Positions 25,681 through 35,201 of a stretch of 64,000 bases of DNA are shown here, piece by piece; position 1 is the first letter of the stretch, and the number at the start of each line of letters is the position of its first letter. Source of the DNA: Thermacetogenium phaeum DSM 12270. GTDB taxonomy: Bacteria; Bacillota; DSM-12270; Thermacetogeniales; Thermacetogeniaceae. The DNA lies in contig NC_018870.1 in the NCBI RefSeq assembly GCF_000305935.1, positions 761,942 to 825,941 on the forward strand, read 5' to 3'. The position numbers and the translations under genes were made by a program. Below the pieces are notes generated by a model. It worked only from the letters and a program-made list of their open reading frames with translations. It did not search any database and was not told where the DNA came from.

Positions 25681-26175
25681 TTGAAGCATATGAATTCTCT
25701 AATAAGATGCATACTGGATTTTTACAATCTCCAAAGTTTAGAAAATCCAGTAGTTCTTCAGCGCATGAAAGAGGGCAATAGCGAGGAATGGATAATGGAC
25801 AGGTTGGAGCGGGCCATCTTAAATGATTGTGATAAAGAGGCTAAAGCTATACATTCACGTTATGCCATATGGGGAGAAGATATCCGCAGTTTAACCTTGA
25901 AGGCAAGGAATGAGATGAGACAAGGAAACTGTGAGCGTGCGGGAAAATTACTTAATATAGTGATCAACAGTATGGGTGCATTTATAGACGCACAAGTCAT
26001 GCTCAGCAATAAGTCGGAAAATATAAGTTTTATAGAACCTGCTGAAATATTGGAATCTTATATGGAAGCATTGAAATCAAATAATTTTAAAGAAAGTGCT
26101 GAAATAGATAGTGTGGTTAAAAGGATGGGGGAGCTGATTAAAGATAAACCATTATTTTATGGGATTGAGGATTAA
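25681..26175 (+). CDS. Hypothetical helical protein
   Basis: TTG 25681 lies about 9 bases after GGAGGGGG; ATG 25690 is the alternative start. The 164 residues are predominantly helical and charged, with no membrane segment, Cys cluster or recognised motif. It is AT-rich like the neighbouring restriction genes. Its place between the SH3 protein and the HTH gene suggests it belongs to the same locus. Confidence 0.55.
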   Translation: MKHMNSLIRCILDFYNLQSLENPVVLQRMKEGNSEEWIMDRLERAILNDCDKEAKAIHSRYAIWGEDIRSLTLKARNEMRQGNCERAGKLLNIVINSMGAFIDAQVMLSNKSENISFIEPAEILESYMEALKSNNFKESAEIDSVVKRMGELIKDKPLFYGIED

Positions 26176-26221
26176 GAAATTGCTGGAGCCTAGAAAACTA
26201 CATTTCGATGAGGGATGAGAA

Positions 26222-26449
26222 ATGGATTATATTACTGCGAAAGAAGCAGCTGAAAAATGGGGCATATCCCAACGGCGGGTGCAGGTTCTGTGTGAACAGG
26301 GCAGAGTTGACGGAGCCAAGCGCCTTGGCTGGGTCTGGGCAATTCCTAAAGATGCCCCAAAACCAGCAGATGCAAGGTTTAAAAGAGAAGATAGAGAAGA
26401 AACCATGATTCATGCAAAAGAAGATAGCTACCAGAACAGGAGGGGTTAG
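26222..26449 (+). CDS. Small helix-turn-helix protein heading the restriction operon
   Basis: A 75-residue protein. YITAKEAAEKWGISQRRV, then QVLCEQGRVDGAKRLG and VWAIPKDA, form the MerR/excisionase-like HTH with a wing seen in many short regulators. It ends three bases before mod, so it is co-transcribed. A close homologue heads the second modification locus at 49438. It may repress the operon until methylation is established. Confidence 0.75.
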   Translation: MDYITAKEAAEKWGISQRRVQVLCEQGRVDGAKRLGWVWAIPKDAPKPADARFKREDREETMIHAKEDSYQNRRG

Positions 26450-26452
26450 GCA

Positions 26453-29400
26453 ATGAGCGAAAAACTGCAACGCTTTACTAAACTTTTAAGGGACATGTTT
26501 GAGTTGGAGAAATCAGATCTTGACTTTGGCATATACCGCATCATGAATATCCGCAAAAACGAGATCAATAACTTCATTGAAAATACTCTTGCCAGTGAAG
26601 TTAATTCCATACTATCGAAATATGCTACCGACAACAGCCAGGTAAGAAAGCGTATTGAAGAAATTGAGAAGCAGTGTGAAAGCGTAGGGGTTAAGGTAGA
26701 GGACAGCAAGCTGAGAGAAGAATATGCCGAATATAAGGCGTTGCTTGCCTCCGGCACAGCAGTTGCCGAGTTGGAAAGCGATGTTTATTCAGCTTTGTAT
26801 AACTTTTTCAGCCGTTACTATGATGAGGGAGATTTTATAAGCAAACGCCGCTATAAAGAAGGGGTTTATGCTATTCCCTATGAGGGGGAAGAAGTAAAAC
26901 TTTATTGGGCCAACCATGACCAATACTATATCAAAACCAGCGAAAACTTCAGGGATTATTCCTTTAAGGTAGATGTACAGGGAGAAAAGTATACGATTCA
27001 TTTTAAGCTGGTTGACGCCAATACCGAGCAAAATAACAACAAAGAAAGTGATGACAAAAAGCGCGAATTTATTCTGCTTGATGAAAACTATCTGGAAGCG
27101 GAGGGTAATGAACTCACAATAAAATTTGAATATCGTGTTCCTGCAAGTGAGCAGGATAGCGTAAACAAGGTTAAAGATAATTCTAAATTAAATAAATCCG
27201 CCGTTGATAAAATTAAAGGCGCCATTTCAGAAAATGCCGATTTAAAGCGCTTTGTCTGGGCTATAAACATGCCTGCTCCAACAGACAAAAATAAGACCCG
27301 GACAATTCTGGAAAAGCACCTGGAAACCTATGTTGCCAAGAACACCTTCGATTATTTTATCCACAAAGATTTGCGCGGTTTCTTGAACAGGGAATTGGAT
27401 TTTTACATAAAAGCCGAGATAATGCACCTAGACGACCTGGACACCGACAATGAAGTGAAAGTAAATACCTACCTTGCCAAGGTGAAGGCCATTAAAAAAG
27501 TAGGTCGCACCATTATTGACTTTTTGGCGCAAATAGAGGACTTTCAGAAAAAGCTGTGGCTCAAGAAAAAGTTTGTGGTTGAGACAAACTGGTGTATCAC
27601 CCTTGATAAAATTGACGAGAGTTTCTATCCTGAAATAGCTGCCAATGATGCCCAACGGCAGGAATGGGTGGAACTGTATGCCATTGATGAGATTGCCGGA
27701 GACTTGATGACAGTGGCCTATTCTAATCCGCTGACCGTAGATTTTTTAAAACAGAATAAAAACCTTGTGCTGGATACAAAGCATTTTACAGCGGAATTCA
27801 AGGAGCGGCTGATTGCAAGCATAGGCAATTTAGATGAGGAGACAAACGGTCTGTTAATACACAGTGAGAATTTTCAGGCATTGAATTTGCTGCGCGAGCG
27901 GTATCAGAAACAGGTTAAATGCATTTACATAGATCCTCCCTACAATGCCAAATCCAGTGAAATTCTCTATAAAAATAATTATAAACATTCTTCCTGGGTG
28001 AGCTTAATCGAAAATAGAGTCACACTGTCCAAATCGTTAATAAATAAAAATTCGGTGTATATAGCGGCTATTGACGAAGTCGAAAATGAAAAACTCGGTT
28101 TTCTTCTTGATGATACTCTTTCCTCATTTGATGGTAAAACTGTAGTCTCGGTTGTAATAAATCCATCAGGACAACAAGGAAAAAACTTTTCCACAACCCA
28201 TGAATATGTATATTTTTATTACTCCGACACTGACGGAATGCTCGCCAAGGAATTCCGGGACGATGATCATGCGGATGTTAGAGGTTTTATGAACGGGGCA
28301 AAAGGAGAAGGTGGCAATTATCTTCGTGAAAGTGGCAAGAACTGTTTTTACCCAATTTACGTTAAGGACAACTTAATTATTGGCTTTGGCGATGTTTGTG
28401 ATCATGATTATCATCCGGGATCTGCAAATGTACTCTGTGATGATGGGACTATTGCAGTGTATCCGGTTGATGCGGATGGTACAGAAAGAAAATGGTTATT
28501 TGAACGGGGTACTGTTGAAGAAATAAAAAACGAACTAAGCGTAAAGTATAATAAAAACAGAGATGAATTAGAAATTATCCGGACTAAAAAATTAATTAAC
28601 TTTAAGACTGTATGGCATGATTCAAAATATAGCGCAAAAGAACATGGCACTAATTTATTAAATAAACTGTTCGGAAAAAATCCATTTTCTTATCCCAAAT
28701 CGATTCATGCGGTTAGAGATTGTATATATATAGCTACCCATTTGGATAAAAGCGCAATTGTATTGGATTATTTTGCCGGCTCCGGCACAACAGGTCATGC
28801 AGTAATAAACCTCAACCGCGAAGACGGAGGCAATCGTAAGTATATTCTTGTGGAAATGGGCAATTATTTCAACACAGTTACCAAGCCGAGGATTAAAAAG
28901 GTTATCTACGCTAAAGATTGGAAAGACGGCAAGCCACAAAACAGAAATACCGGTGTTTCACAGATTTTTAAATACATTCGTCTGGAAAGCTATGAGGATA
29001 CATTGAATAATATCGAGCTTAGCCGCACGCCTGAGCAGGAAAAGCAGCTGAGGATGGATGCAAAATTCTTTAACGAGTACCTTGTATCCTATATGCTGGA
29101 CATTGAAAGCAGGGGCAGCCTCTTAAGCCTTGACCGCTTTAAGGAGCCTTTTGCCTATAAAATGAAAATTGCTGAAAATAATGAGACAAAAGAAACAACC
29201 ATTGACCTGGTGGAAACCTTTAATTACCTCCTTGGCCTTACTGTTACGAGACAAAAAGCTGCTGCCCGTTTTAATGCCGTCCCTGATCCTAAGGGTGAAT
29301 ATGAAAATGCAGTAATGCTCACAGAAGACAAGGAAGGGAAATATACCTTTAAAACAGTGGAAGGCATTATGCCTAATGGGGATAAAGCTCTTGTTATTTG

Positions 29401-29608
29401 GCGTAATCTTACCGAAGATCTGACAGCCGACAACGCTGCTCTTGACGCATTCTTTGAAAAATATCGAGGGGAAATAAAGGGCGGAGAGTTTAACTATATT
29501 TATGTCAATGGAGATAACAACTTGGAAAACCTCAAGAGCGAAAAGGAACAGTGGAAGGTTCATTTAATCGAGCTTGAATTTATGAAGAGGATGTTCGAGG
29601 AGGTGTGA
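26453..29608 (+). CDS. Type III-like restriction system, DNA adenine methyltransferase (Mod)
   Basis: The 1051-residue protein has catalytic motif IV as DPPYNAKS (about residue 493) and the later SAM-binding motif FAGSGTTGHAV (about 775). This order (motif IV before motif I) is that of beta-class N6-adenine methyltransferases of type III Mod. The N-terminal about 480 residues and C-terminal about 240 are large compared with usual Mod proteins of about 650. They are presumably for target recognition and complex formation. It overlaps or abuts the Res gene, which begins at its stop. Confidence 0.85.
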   Translation: MSEKLQRFTKLLRDMFELEKSDLDFGIYRIMNIRKNEINNFIENTLASEVNSILSKYATDNSQVRKRIEEIEKQCESVGVKVEDSKLREEYAEYKALLASGTAVAELESDVYSALYNFFSRYYDEGDFISKRRYKEGVYAIPYEGEEVKLYWANHDQYYIKTSENFRDYSFKVDVQGEKYTIHFKLVDANTEQNNNKESDDKKREFILLDENYLEAEGNELTIKFEYRVPASEQDSVNKVKDNSKLNKSAVDKIKGAISENADLKRFVWAINMPAPTDKNKTRTILEKHLETYVAKNTFDYFIHKDLRGFLNRELDFYIKAEIMHLDDLDTDNEVKVNTYLAKVKAIKKVGRTIIDFLAQIEDFQKKLWLKKKFVVETNWCITLDKIDESFYPEIAANDAQRQEWVELYAIDEIAGDLMTVAYSNPLTVDFLKQNKNLVLDTKHFTAEFKERLIASIGNLDEETNGLLIHSENFQALNLLRERYQKQVKCIYIDPPYNAKSSEILYKNNYKHSSWVSLIENRVTLSKSLINKNSVYIAAIDEVENEKLGFLLDDTLSSFDGKTVVSVVINPSGQQGKNFSTTHEYVYFYYSDTDGMLAKEFRDDDHADVRGFMNGAKGEGGNYLRESGKNCFYPIYVKDNLIIGFGDVCDHDYHPGSANVLCDDGTIAVYPVDADGTERKWLFERGTVEEIKNELSVKYNKNRDELEIIRTKKLINFKTVWHDSKYSAKEHGTNLLNKLFGKNPFSYPKSIHAVRDCIYIATHLDKSAIVLDYFAGSGTTGHAVINLNREDGGNRKYILVEMGNYFNTVTKPRIKKVIYAKDWKDGKPQNRNTGVSQIFKYIRLESYEDTLNNIELSRTPEQEKQLRMDAKFFNEYLVSYMLDIESRGSLLSLDRFKEPFAYKMKIAENNETKETTIDLVETFNYLLGLTVTRQKAAARFNAVPDPKGEYENAVMLTEDKEGKYTFKTVEGIMPNGDKALVIWRNLTEDLTADNAALDAFFEKYRGEIKGGEFNYIYVNGDNNLENLKSEKEQWKVHLIELEFMKRMFEEV

Positions 29609-29610
29609 TG

Positions 29611-32600
29611 ATGGGGGCAAAAAAGACCAAGAAAGCAAATAAGTCCATCAATCTCAATGACTGTCTGGTGCTCAACAAATATTTCCTTTCCCTCTTTGGC
29701 AAAAGAGATTTCAGAGAGCTGGCGGAAGACATGCGGTCTGCCGATTTGGAAGGGTATAACGAAGAGAACACCTCCTATTTCCATGAATTTACAGTACGCA
29801 AGTATGTTAAGTTGGGCTTTTTAAATAAGGACAAGCTGAAGGAGTATGATGAAAACATCTTCCGTTATGTCCAGCATATCGGCGAGGGTCGGGGCGGGCT
29901 TACCCTAAAATATTTCCAGTATCTTGCTTTGCTTTTTACCGAGATGTATCTCGACAGGTATTTCCTGGATAGGGAAAACTTTGTTGCCGACTTAAATAAT
30001 TTCCTGCATGAATTCAATGCTGAAAGCGATGGTGAAACAATTTCGGATTATACACCGGACAGCTTGAACAAGCTAGCCTTTATGTGCGCTACGGGCAGCG
30101 GCAAGACCCTGATCATGCATGCCAATATCCTACAATACCAGCATTATTTTAAGAGAGCACAGGAATATAACAAAAGTTTGACACTAAATAAAATTATTCT
30201 CCTTACGCCCAATGAAGGGTTGTCTCATCAGCACATTGAGGAAATGAAGCTTTCCGGCATCCGCTGCCGCCTCTTTGAAAAGGATACCCTGCAGGAAAAA
30301 GACGAAGTGCTGGTTATCGACATTAACAAGCTGGAAGAGCAGGGGAAGGTAAAGACTGTTTCTGTGGACAGTTTCGAGCAGAACAACCTTGTCCTGGTTG
30401 ATGAAGGGCACAAAGGACTCTCCGGAAATGTGTGGTACGATTTTCGCAGCCGGTTGTCGGAAAACGGGTTTTCCTTTGAGTATTCAGCAACTTTTAAGCA
30501 GGCTATCAAGGAGGAAAAAACAAAGTTAGAAGCTGAGGCTCTTGCTCATCAGTACGGCAAGGCCATTATATTTGACTATTCCTATAAGTACTTCTATAAC
30601 GACGGCTATGGCAAGGAATACCGTATTTATAACCTGAAAGAGAGTCTTTCCAGAGAACAGCAGGAGCTGTATTTAACGGGTTGTTTACTCAGTTTTTATC
30701 AGCAAATGAAAATTTATCAGAGCGATAGAGGGGCCTTTGTCCCCTTCAATATTGAAAAGCCATTGCTTGTATTTGTGGGCAACAGTGTGAATAAAGCCGT
30801 CAGCAAGGACGAATTAACCGACGTGCAGGAAGTTTTGGCCTTTATTAACGGTTTTACAGCCAATAGAGAAAAGGCCGTAAGCCGAATCAAAATGCTGCTG
30901 GATGACAATACCGGGCTCCTTGATGAAAGAGGACAGGAGCTGTTTTACGGCGATTTTTCCTATCTGCAAAATCTGTTTCAGCGAGATGCCGGCTCTGTTT
31001 ATGACGATGTGTTAAAAATCGTTTTTGAGACAACTTCCACAGGCAGGTTGCACTTGGTAAATTTAAAACAGCTGGGCGGAGAAATTGGTTTAAGGATCGG
31101 CAGCGACAATGAATTTTTCGGGGTTATCAATGTTGGCGCCGGCGGCGACAGCGAGCTGATTAAGAATATTGAAAAAGGGAAGACCGGGATTGTTACCGAT
31201 GAAAACCAGTTTGAGAACGAATCCCTGTTTAAAAAAATAAACGATAAAAATTCCAAAATTAACATACTTATCGGTTCTAAAAAGTTTACGGAAGGGTGGA
31301 ACAGCTGGCGGGTTTCCACCATGGGGCTGATTAACTTTGCCAAAGGAGAAGGGTCCCAGGCCATCCAGCTTTTTGGCAGGGGGGTAAGGCTGAAGGGGTA
31401 CGGAAACTGCCTAAAGCGCAGTTCCAAACTAGACTACCCTGTTGAAGTGCCAAAGTATATTAACAAAATTGAGACCCTAACTATATTTGGCGTAAAAGCC
31501 GATTATATGGCACAATTCAAAGAATATCTTGAAAAGGAAGATATGGATCTGAATGACTCCATCAGGGAATTCAGGCTCCCTGTAGTAAGCCGTTTTCATG
31601 ATGTGAAGGATAAACTGAAGGTGATTAAAGTCAAGGACGGTATCAATTTCAAAAAACAATCGAAACGGCCGATCCTTACCACTCCTTCGGACGGGTTTAT
31701 GGACAACCTGGTCAAAAATAAAATCAAGATTGATTATAATGCTACCGTACAAAGCCTTACTTCTACCAAGAGTGAAGATATAAAATATCAAAAGGACGAG
31801 GCGGTATTAGAGTCTAGGCATATTGCATTTTTAGACGTGGATAAGCTTTATGCCGAACTGCTGCAATATAAAAACCAAAAGGCTTATTACAATATCAGCA
31901 TCGAAAAGTCATTTTTGCCGGAAATACTTAAAACTAAAGGCTGGTACACTTTATTTGTCCCCAAGGCGCTGATGGAAATCGACAGTTTTGATAAAATTGG
32001 CAGAATCAATGATATATGTGTTATGCTTTTGAAAAACTATCTGGACAGATATTTTAAATATCATAAGGCCCAATGGGAAGCGCCGCACCTGGTTTACGGA
32101 GACTTAAAACAAAGCGATAAGAATTTTATCGATGAGTATAATATTACCTTGTTCAATAAAGAGAGATTTGACGAGTTTGCACAGCTGTTTGAGGGAATCA
32201 AGGAGGCTCTGGAAAAAAACAGGCGTTTGGGTAAGTACGAGGATAAGCATTTGAATTTCCGCTACTTTGATTTTTACAACCACCTTTATACTCCCCTTAT
32301 CTCTATTGATAAAGGAATCCGTATCGAGGTTTCGCCTGTCAGCCTAAACAGCGATGAAAAGCTGTTTATTGACAGGCTGAAGAAATATTGCGATGATAAT
32401 CCGTCGGCTTTTATCGAAAAGAGGCTGTACTTGCTCCGCAACAAGAGCAAAGTAGGTGTGGGCTTTTTTGAAGCAGGCAATTTTTATCCGGATTATATTA
32501 TGTGGATCGCTGAAGACGACAAGCAGTATATAACCTTTATTGACCCAAAGGGCATTATGATGCTGGAAAAGAATATCAATAACCCCAAAATACAATTTTA

Positions 32601-32808
32601 CAAAACCATAAAAGAACTGGAAGTTCGGTTACAGCCTTCGTGTACCGAAAAACAGATTATTTTGAATTCTTTTATCATGTCCGGCACACCTGCTGTGGAC
32701 GCCAGCGCACATTTTGGAGTTAGAAGACCTGAGTTTGAAAGCAGGAATGTGCTTTTTCTGGAGGATGATGATTGTATAGAGAAGATGATGAGCAAGGTAT
32801 ATCTTTAA
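29611..32808 (+). CDS. Type III-like restriction system, helicase-nuclease (Res)
   Basis: AGGAGGTG at 29598 points to ATG 29611; 29608 is also possible. The about 1065 residues carry Walker A MCATGSGKTL (about 165), DEAD/H motif II VDEGHKG (about 268), and motif VI-like QLFGRGVRLKG (about 590). A C-terminal PD-(D/E)xK-like nuclease site is in FYPDYIMW and FIDPKG (about 965-990). This is the layout of type III Res subunits, which translocate or switch on ATP hydrolysis and cut unmethylated DNA. All motifs look intact. Confidence 0.87.
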   Translation: MGAKKTKKANKSINLNDCLVLNKYFLSLFGKRDFRELAEDMRSADLEGYNEENTSYFHEFTVRKYVKLGFLNKDKLKEYDENIFRYVQHIGEGRGGLTLKYFQYLALLFTEMYLDRYFLDRENFVADLNNFLHEFNAESDGETISDYTPDSLNKLAFMCATGSGKTLIMHANILQYQHYFKRAQEYNKSLTLNKIILLTPNEGLSHQHIEEMKLSGIRCRLFEKDTLQEKDEVLVIDINKLEEQGKVKTVSVDSFEQNNLVLVDEGHKGLSGNVWYDFRSRLSENGFSFEYSATFKQAIKEEKTKLEAEALAHQYGKAIIFDYSYKYFYNDGYGKEYRIYNLKESLSREQQELYLTGCLLSFYQQMKIYQSDRGAFVPFNIEKPLLVFVGNSVNKAVSKDELTDVQEVLAFINGFTANREKAVSRIKMLLDDNTGLLDERGQELFYGDFSYLQNLFQRDAGSVYDDVLKIVFETTSTGRLHLVNLKQLGGEIGLRIGSDNEFFGVINVGAGGDSELIKNIEKGKTGIVTDENQFENESLFKKINDKNSKINILIGSKKFTEGWNSWRVSTMGLINFAKGEGSQAIQLFGRGVRLKGYGNCLKRSSKLDYPVEVPKYINKIETLTIFGVKADYMAQFKEYLEKEDMDLNDSIREFRLPVVSRFHDVKDKLKVIKVKDGINFKKQSKRPILTTPSDGFMDNLVKNKIKIDYNATVQSLTSTKSEDIKYQKDEAVLESRHIAFLDVDKLYAELLQYKNQKAYYNISIEKSFLPEILKTKGWYTLFVPKALMEIDSFDKIGRINDICVMLLKNYLDRYFKYHKAQWEAPHLVYGDLKQSDKNFIDEYNITLFNKERFDEFAQLFEGIKEALEKNRRLGKYEDKHLNFRYFDFYNHLYTPLISIDKGIRIEVSPVSLNSDEKLFIDRLKKYCDDNPSAFIEKRLYLLRNKSKVGVGFFEAGNFYPDYIMWIAEDDKQYITFIDPKGIMMLEKNINNPKIQFYKTIKELEVRLQPSCTEKQIILNSFIMSGTPAVDASAHFGVRRPEFESRNVLFLEDDDCIEKMMSKVYL

Positions 32809-32933
32809 AAATCTTCGAAACGACTATATAAGAAATCCATCAGGAAAAGTGAGGTTATTCCTATGACCATTGACAACCCAAACAACGAAAATAAATAATC
32901 CTATACAACGCACGTGGAAGCCGTGGTATATTG
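32809..32933. other. Spacer after res with an 11-codon open frame
   Basis: ATG 32863 with a GTGAGG site opens MTIDNPNNENK and stops at 32898. It may be the truncated start of a further gene of the restriction operon cut off near the IS insertion. Nothing else is seen. Confidence 0.3.
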
Positions 32934-33017
32934 TGTACCCCATGTCAAGGACAATTTGGGTTTTTGACGTTCCAATCAAATAGGTATTTATGTTATACTA
33001 ACGGTGCTTTACCACAA

Positions 33018-33085
33018 GGGAGGATAGGGCAACGCTGAGGAGCGTCCCGAGAGCCCGTGTGGGTTTACAAGGGAGGCGTTGCGCA
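33018..33085 (+). other. Structured segment inside the IS, possible small RNA
   Basis: GCAACGC (33029-33035) is inverted as GCGTTGC (33076-33082), enclosing GC-rich bases with secondary pairings (GGAGCGTCCC region). It is far more GC-rich than its surroundings. No protein frame explains it. Confidence 0.3.
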
Positions 33086-33142
33086 TCAGCATCGCTTCTT
33101 TTTATTGCAGGCAAGCATTGCCTCCCTGGAAACAAAAGCGAA

Positions 33143-33173
33143 AAACCTCGGGGTGTGGGGCAGAGCCCCACCT
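33143..33173 (-). terminator. Terminator of the IS3 transposase
   Basis: On the minus strand GTGGGGC and GCCCCAC surround a 3-base loop, followed by ACCCCGAGG and TTTTT, immediately after the transposase stop. Confidence 0.7.
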
Positions 33174-34127
33174 TCAATCTTTACCTTTTGCCTTTGGTAT
33201 TGTTAAAGGGTATTCTCCTGTTTCAAGATACCTGTAATACTCCCTTGGAGCTAATCTTGCCAAATCCCATTGGTATCGCTCGTTGTTGTAATAATCAGTC
33301 CAGTCGCTGATTACTTGGTGAATTTCTTCAAACGTTGTGCACTGAGAAATGTCAATTTCATCTTTCATGTGACCGTAAAAGGATTCCTGCGGAGCGTTAT
33401 CCCAACAGTTTGCCTTTCGGGACATGGATTGCCTCAGTTCACTGTCCTTTATCAGCTGGATAAACTTTATACTTGTATAGTGTGCCCCTTGATCCGAATT
33501 AATCAGGGTCTCGGTTGTCAAAGAGATACCATGATTCTCAACGAGCTGGTTCACGGTTTCCAGAACAAAATCGATTTCGAGAGATTCGCTTAAGACCCAA
33601 GCGAGCAACTCTTTTGTACAGGCGTCGATGATAGTAGACATATAGCATCGTGGCGCCTTCCCATTAATGATGTAGGTAATATCTGTCAGCAGAACAGCAC
33701 GGGGGCCGTGTGTTTCAAATTCCCGGTTCAGCAGGTTGGGGGCGACATTGCCGGTTTTTAGTGCTTTGGCCATTCTCCGGTACGGATTTGCTTTGCGAAT
33801 AGGACAGAAAAGTCCATATTTGTTCATCAAGCGCCGGATCTTTTTAATGTTCATGTGCACCGGAGGATCCATATGAAGAAGCCGCATGTAAATACCGCGG
33901 GCTCCTTTGTTGTAACCACGAAACTGGTAAGCTTCCAGAATTATTAGGAAATCCTTTTGATCTTGTTCTTCACGTTGTCGTCTGAGTCCTTCCGTTTGAA
34001 GGTAATGGTAGTATCCGGACCGCGAAACACCGGCAGCAGCGCACAGCCAGCTAATATTCAGCAAGTTGTTGTCTCGCTGGGTCATCTCACGAATGATTGC
34101 ATACTTGGCAGATGCGGGAACATTCAT
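33174..34127 (-). CDS. IS3-family transposase OrfB (DDE integrase)
   Basis: The 317 residues include an HTH_21-like N-terminus (VSRSGYYHYL) and the rve catalytic core with the three acidic residues in LLTDITYI, INSDQGAHY and QESFYGHMKDE. It is complete by inspection. It starts inside the last codons of OrfA (4-base overlap), which allows coupled translation rather than an obvious frameshift. It cuts and joins the IS ends via a circular intermediate in this family. Confidence 0.9.
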   Translation of the reverse strand: MNVPASAKYAIIREMTQRDNNLLNISWLCAAAGVSRSGYYHYLQTEGLRRQREEQDQKDFLIILEAYQFRGYNKGARGIYMRLLHMDPPVHMNIKKIRRLMNKYGLFCPIRKANPYRRMAKALKTGNVAPNLLNREFETHGPRAVLLTDITYIINGKAPRCYMSTIIDACTKELLAWVLSESLEIDFVLETVNQLVENHGISLTTETLINSDQGAHYTSIKFIQLIKDSELRQSMSRKANCWDNAPQESFYGHMKDEIDISQCTTFEEIHQVISDWTDYYNNERYQWDLARLAPREYYRYLETGEYPLTIPKAKGKD

Positions 34128-34528
34128 GATTCCGAATCCTCCCGGCTTAAAGATACAATTTTTTTTAGAAACTCTATCTCTTGGTCCTTGTATGCTAATT
34201 GTTGTTCAAGATATTTAATCCTAGCTTCTGGGGTTATATAACCATCCAGATATTTATTGTAGGTATCTAAATCACGAAATCCATTACCGGCCTTAACTTC
34301 ATTTCGAATCATCCCTTTAAGTCCATTTAAACGAGTCTCTCCAAGGATATCTGGATCAATACCTAGATTCATAACAATATTTCGCGGTGTTTTTCCTGCA
34401 ATAATAGCTTCCCAGAATTTCTTTTTAAATTCAGCTGAAAAATGCACAATATTTGGAGATACCCCCAAAACATACGAACTTGAACGCAGATGGTTCATTT
34501 CCTCTTCGGTAAATTTTTTGTTAGCCAT
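34124..34528 (-). CDS. IS3-family transposase OrfA
   Basis: The start is ATG 34528 on the minus strand behind GGAGGAGAAAC; longer upstream frames cross the IS repeats. The 134-residue protein has an HTH-type N-terminus (KFTEEEMNHLRSS and later GKTPRNIVMNLGI) and a C-terminal leucine-zipper-like helix (IKYLEQQLAYKDQEIEFLKK). It binds the IS ends. Confidence 0.85.
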   Translation of the reverse strand: MANKKFTEEEMNHLRSSSYVLGVSPNIVHFSAEFKKKFWEAIIAGKTPRNIVMNLGIDPDILGETRLNGLKGMIRNEVKAGNGFRDLDTYNKYLDGYITPEARIKYLEQQLAYKDQEIEFLKKIVSLSREDSES

Positions 34529-34564
34529 GTTTCTCCTCCAATTCATATAATAAATTCTAGTACC

Positions 34565-34700
34565 TGTCTGAATTGGAGTCAAAACTCTTGTGTCCGAAAT
34601 TAAGGGTTTCAAAAGCTCTTCTGTCCAGAGACAAGGATTTTGAAAACATACTTGTCCGAAACTGAGGGGTTCTGAAAACCGCTACTGTCTAATCTATAGG
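34565..34700. repeat. Four to five degenerate 31-bp tandem repeats at the right end of the IS3
   Basis: Units begin TGTCYGAA or similar at about 34565, 34591, 34621, 34651 and 34687. They share a core GTCCGAAAYTRAGGGTTYYRAAA with a period of 26-36, mostly 30 (34565 to 34591 is shortest, 34651 to 34687 longest). They lie between the OrfA promoter side and the terminal repeat, where transposase-binding sites are expected. Confidence 0.6.
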
Positions 34701-34724
34701 GTACATTTTAGTATCGCTTAAAAG

Positions 34725-34767
34725 AAAAACCCATAAAGCCTTGCGCAGCAAGGCTTTATGGGTTTTT
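34725..34767. terminator. Bidirectional terminator, 20-bp perfect arms
   Basis: AAAAACCCATAAAGCCTTGC and its inverse surround GCA. It has A-run and T-run ends, so it can stop transcription from both sides. It shares its 13-bp core with the hairpin at 24279. Confidence 0.75.
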
Positions 34768-35201
34768 ATAAGGAATTGGATCTGTTTCCTCCCTACTGCC
34801 GTGTGAGCACTGACACCGAAAAACAGCTTTCCAGCTACGAGACACAGGTTGCCTATTACGTGCGATTATATCTAAAAGCGCCTGGATTGGGAGTATGCAT
34901 ATATATGCCGACGAGGGAATCACAGGGACAAATACCAAAAACCATGCCCGATTTAACCTGGGAGATGGATGAACTCAGACAGCAGCATTCGGCTTTTACG
35001 CAGGCGGAGTTAATGCGCAAAGACACCCTTTCGAGGGTTTGGGAGATTGAAAGGATGCTGAGAGAGCGTGATGTGGTAAAGGCATTTGATGAGGATTTAT
35101 TTGCAGCGCTGGTGGAACAGATTAGGGTAGTATCGCTGGTAGAGGTGGTGTTTGTATTGAAGGCGGGGGGTCATTATATTCAGGTGAGAGAGGTTTTATA
35201 A
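34758..35201 (+). pseudogene. Decayed large serine recombinase
   Basis: The first part reads YCRVSTDTEKQLSSYETQVAYY, closely like residues 35-60 of the recombinase at 45461 (described here by its key residues: catalytic Ser in RVSTD). A frameshift follows: the next frame continues IYADEGITGTNTKNHARF. An in-frame deletion then removes the whole middle, and the C-terminal end FDEDLFAALVEQIRVV remains. The gene is therefore non-functional. It marks the end of an older recombinase module or former element boundary. Confidence 0.8.

Larger units (their letters stand above)
32934..34705 (-). mobile_element. IS3-family insertion sequence, about 1.77 kb
   Basis: OrfA and OrfB of IS3 type lie on the minus strand. 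The ends read TGTACCCCATGTCAAGGACA on the left and, inverted, TGTACCCTATAGATTAGACA on the right (14 of 20 matching). No clean target duplication was found. It is longer than usual for the family because of a 240-base structured left segment and a repeat-rich right end. Confidence 0.75.

Noticed and set aside
34565-34700. CRISPR-like array of 31-bp spaced repeats
   Set aside because: The repeats are degenerate and contiguous without unique spacers and belong to an IS end; no cas genes are present.
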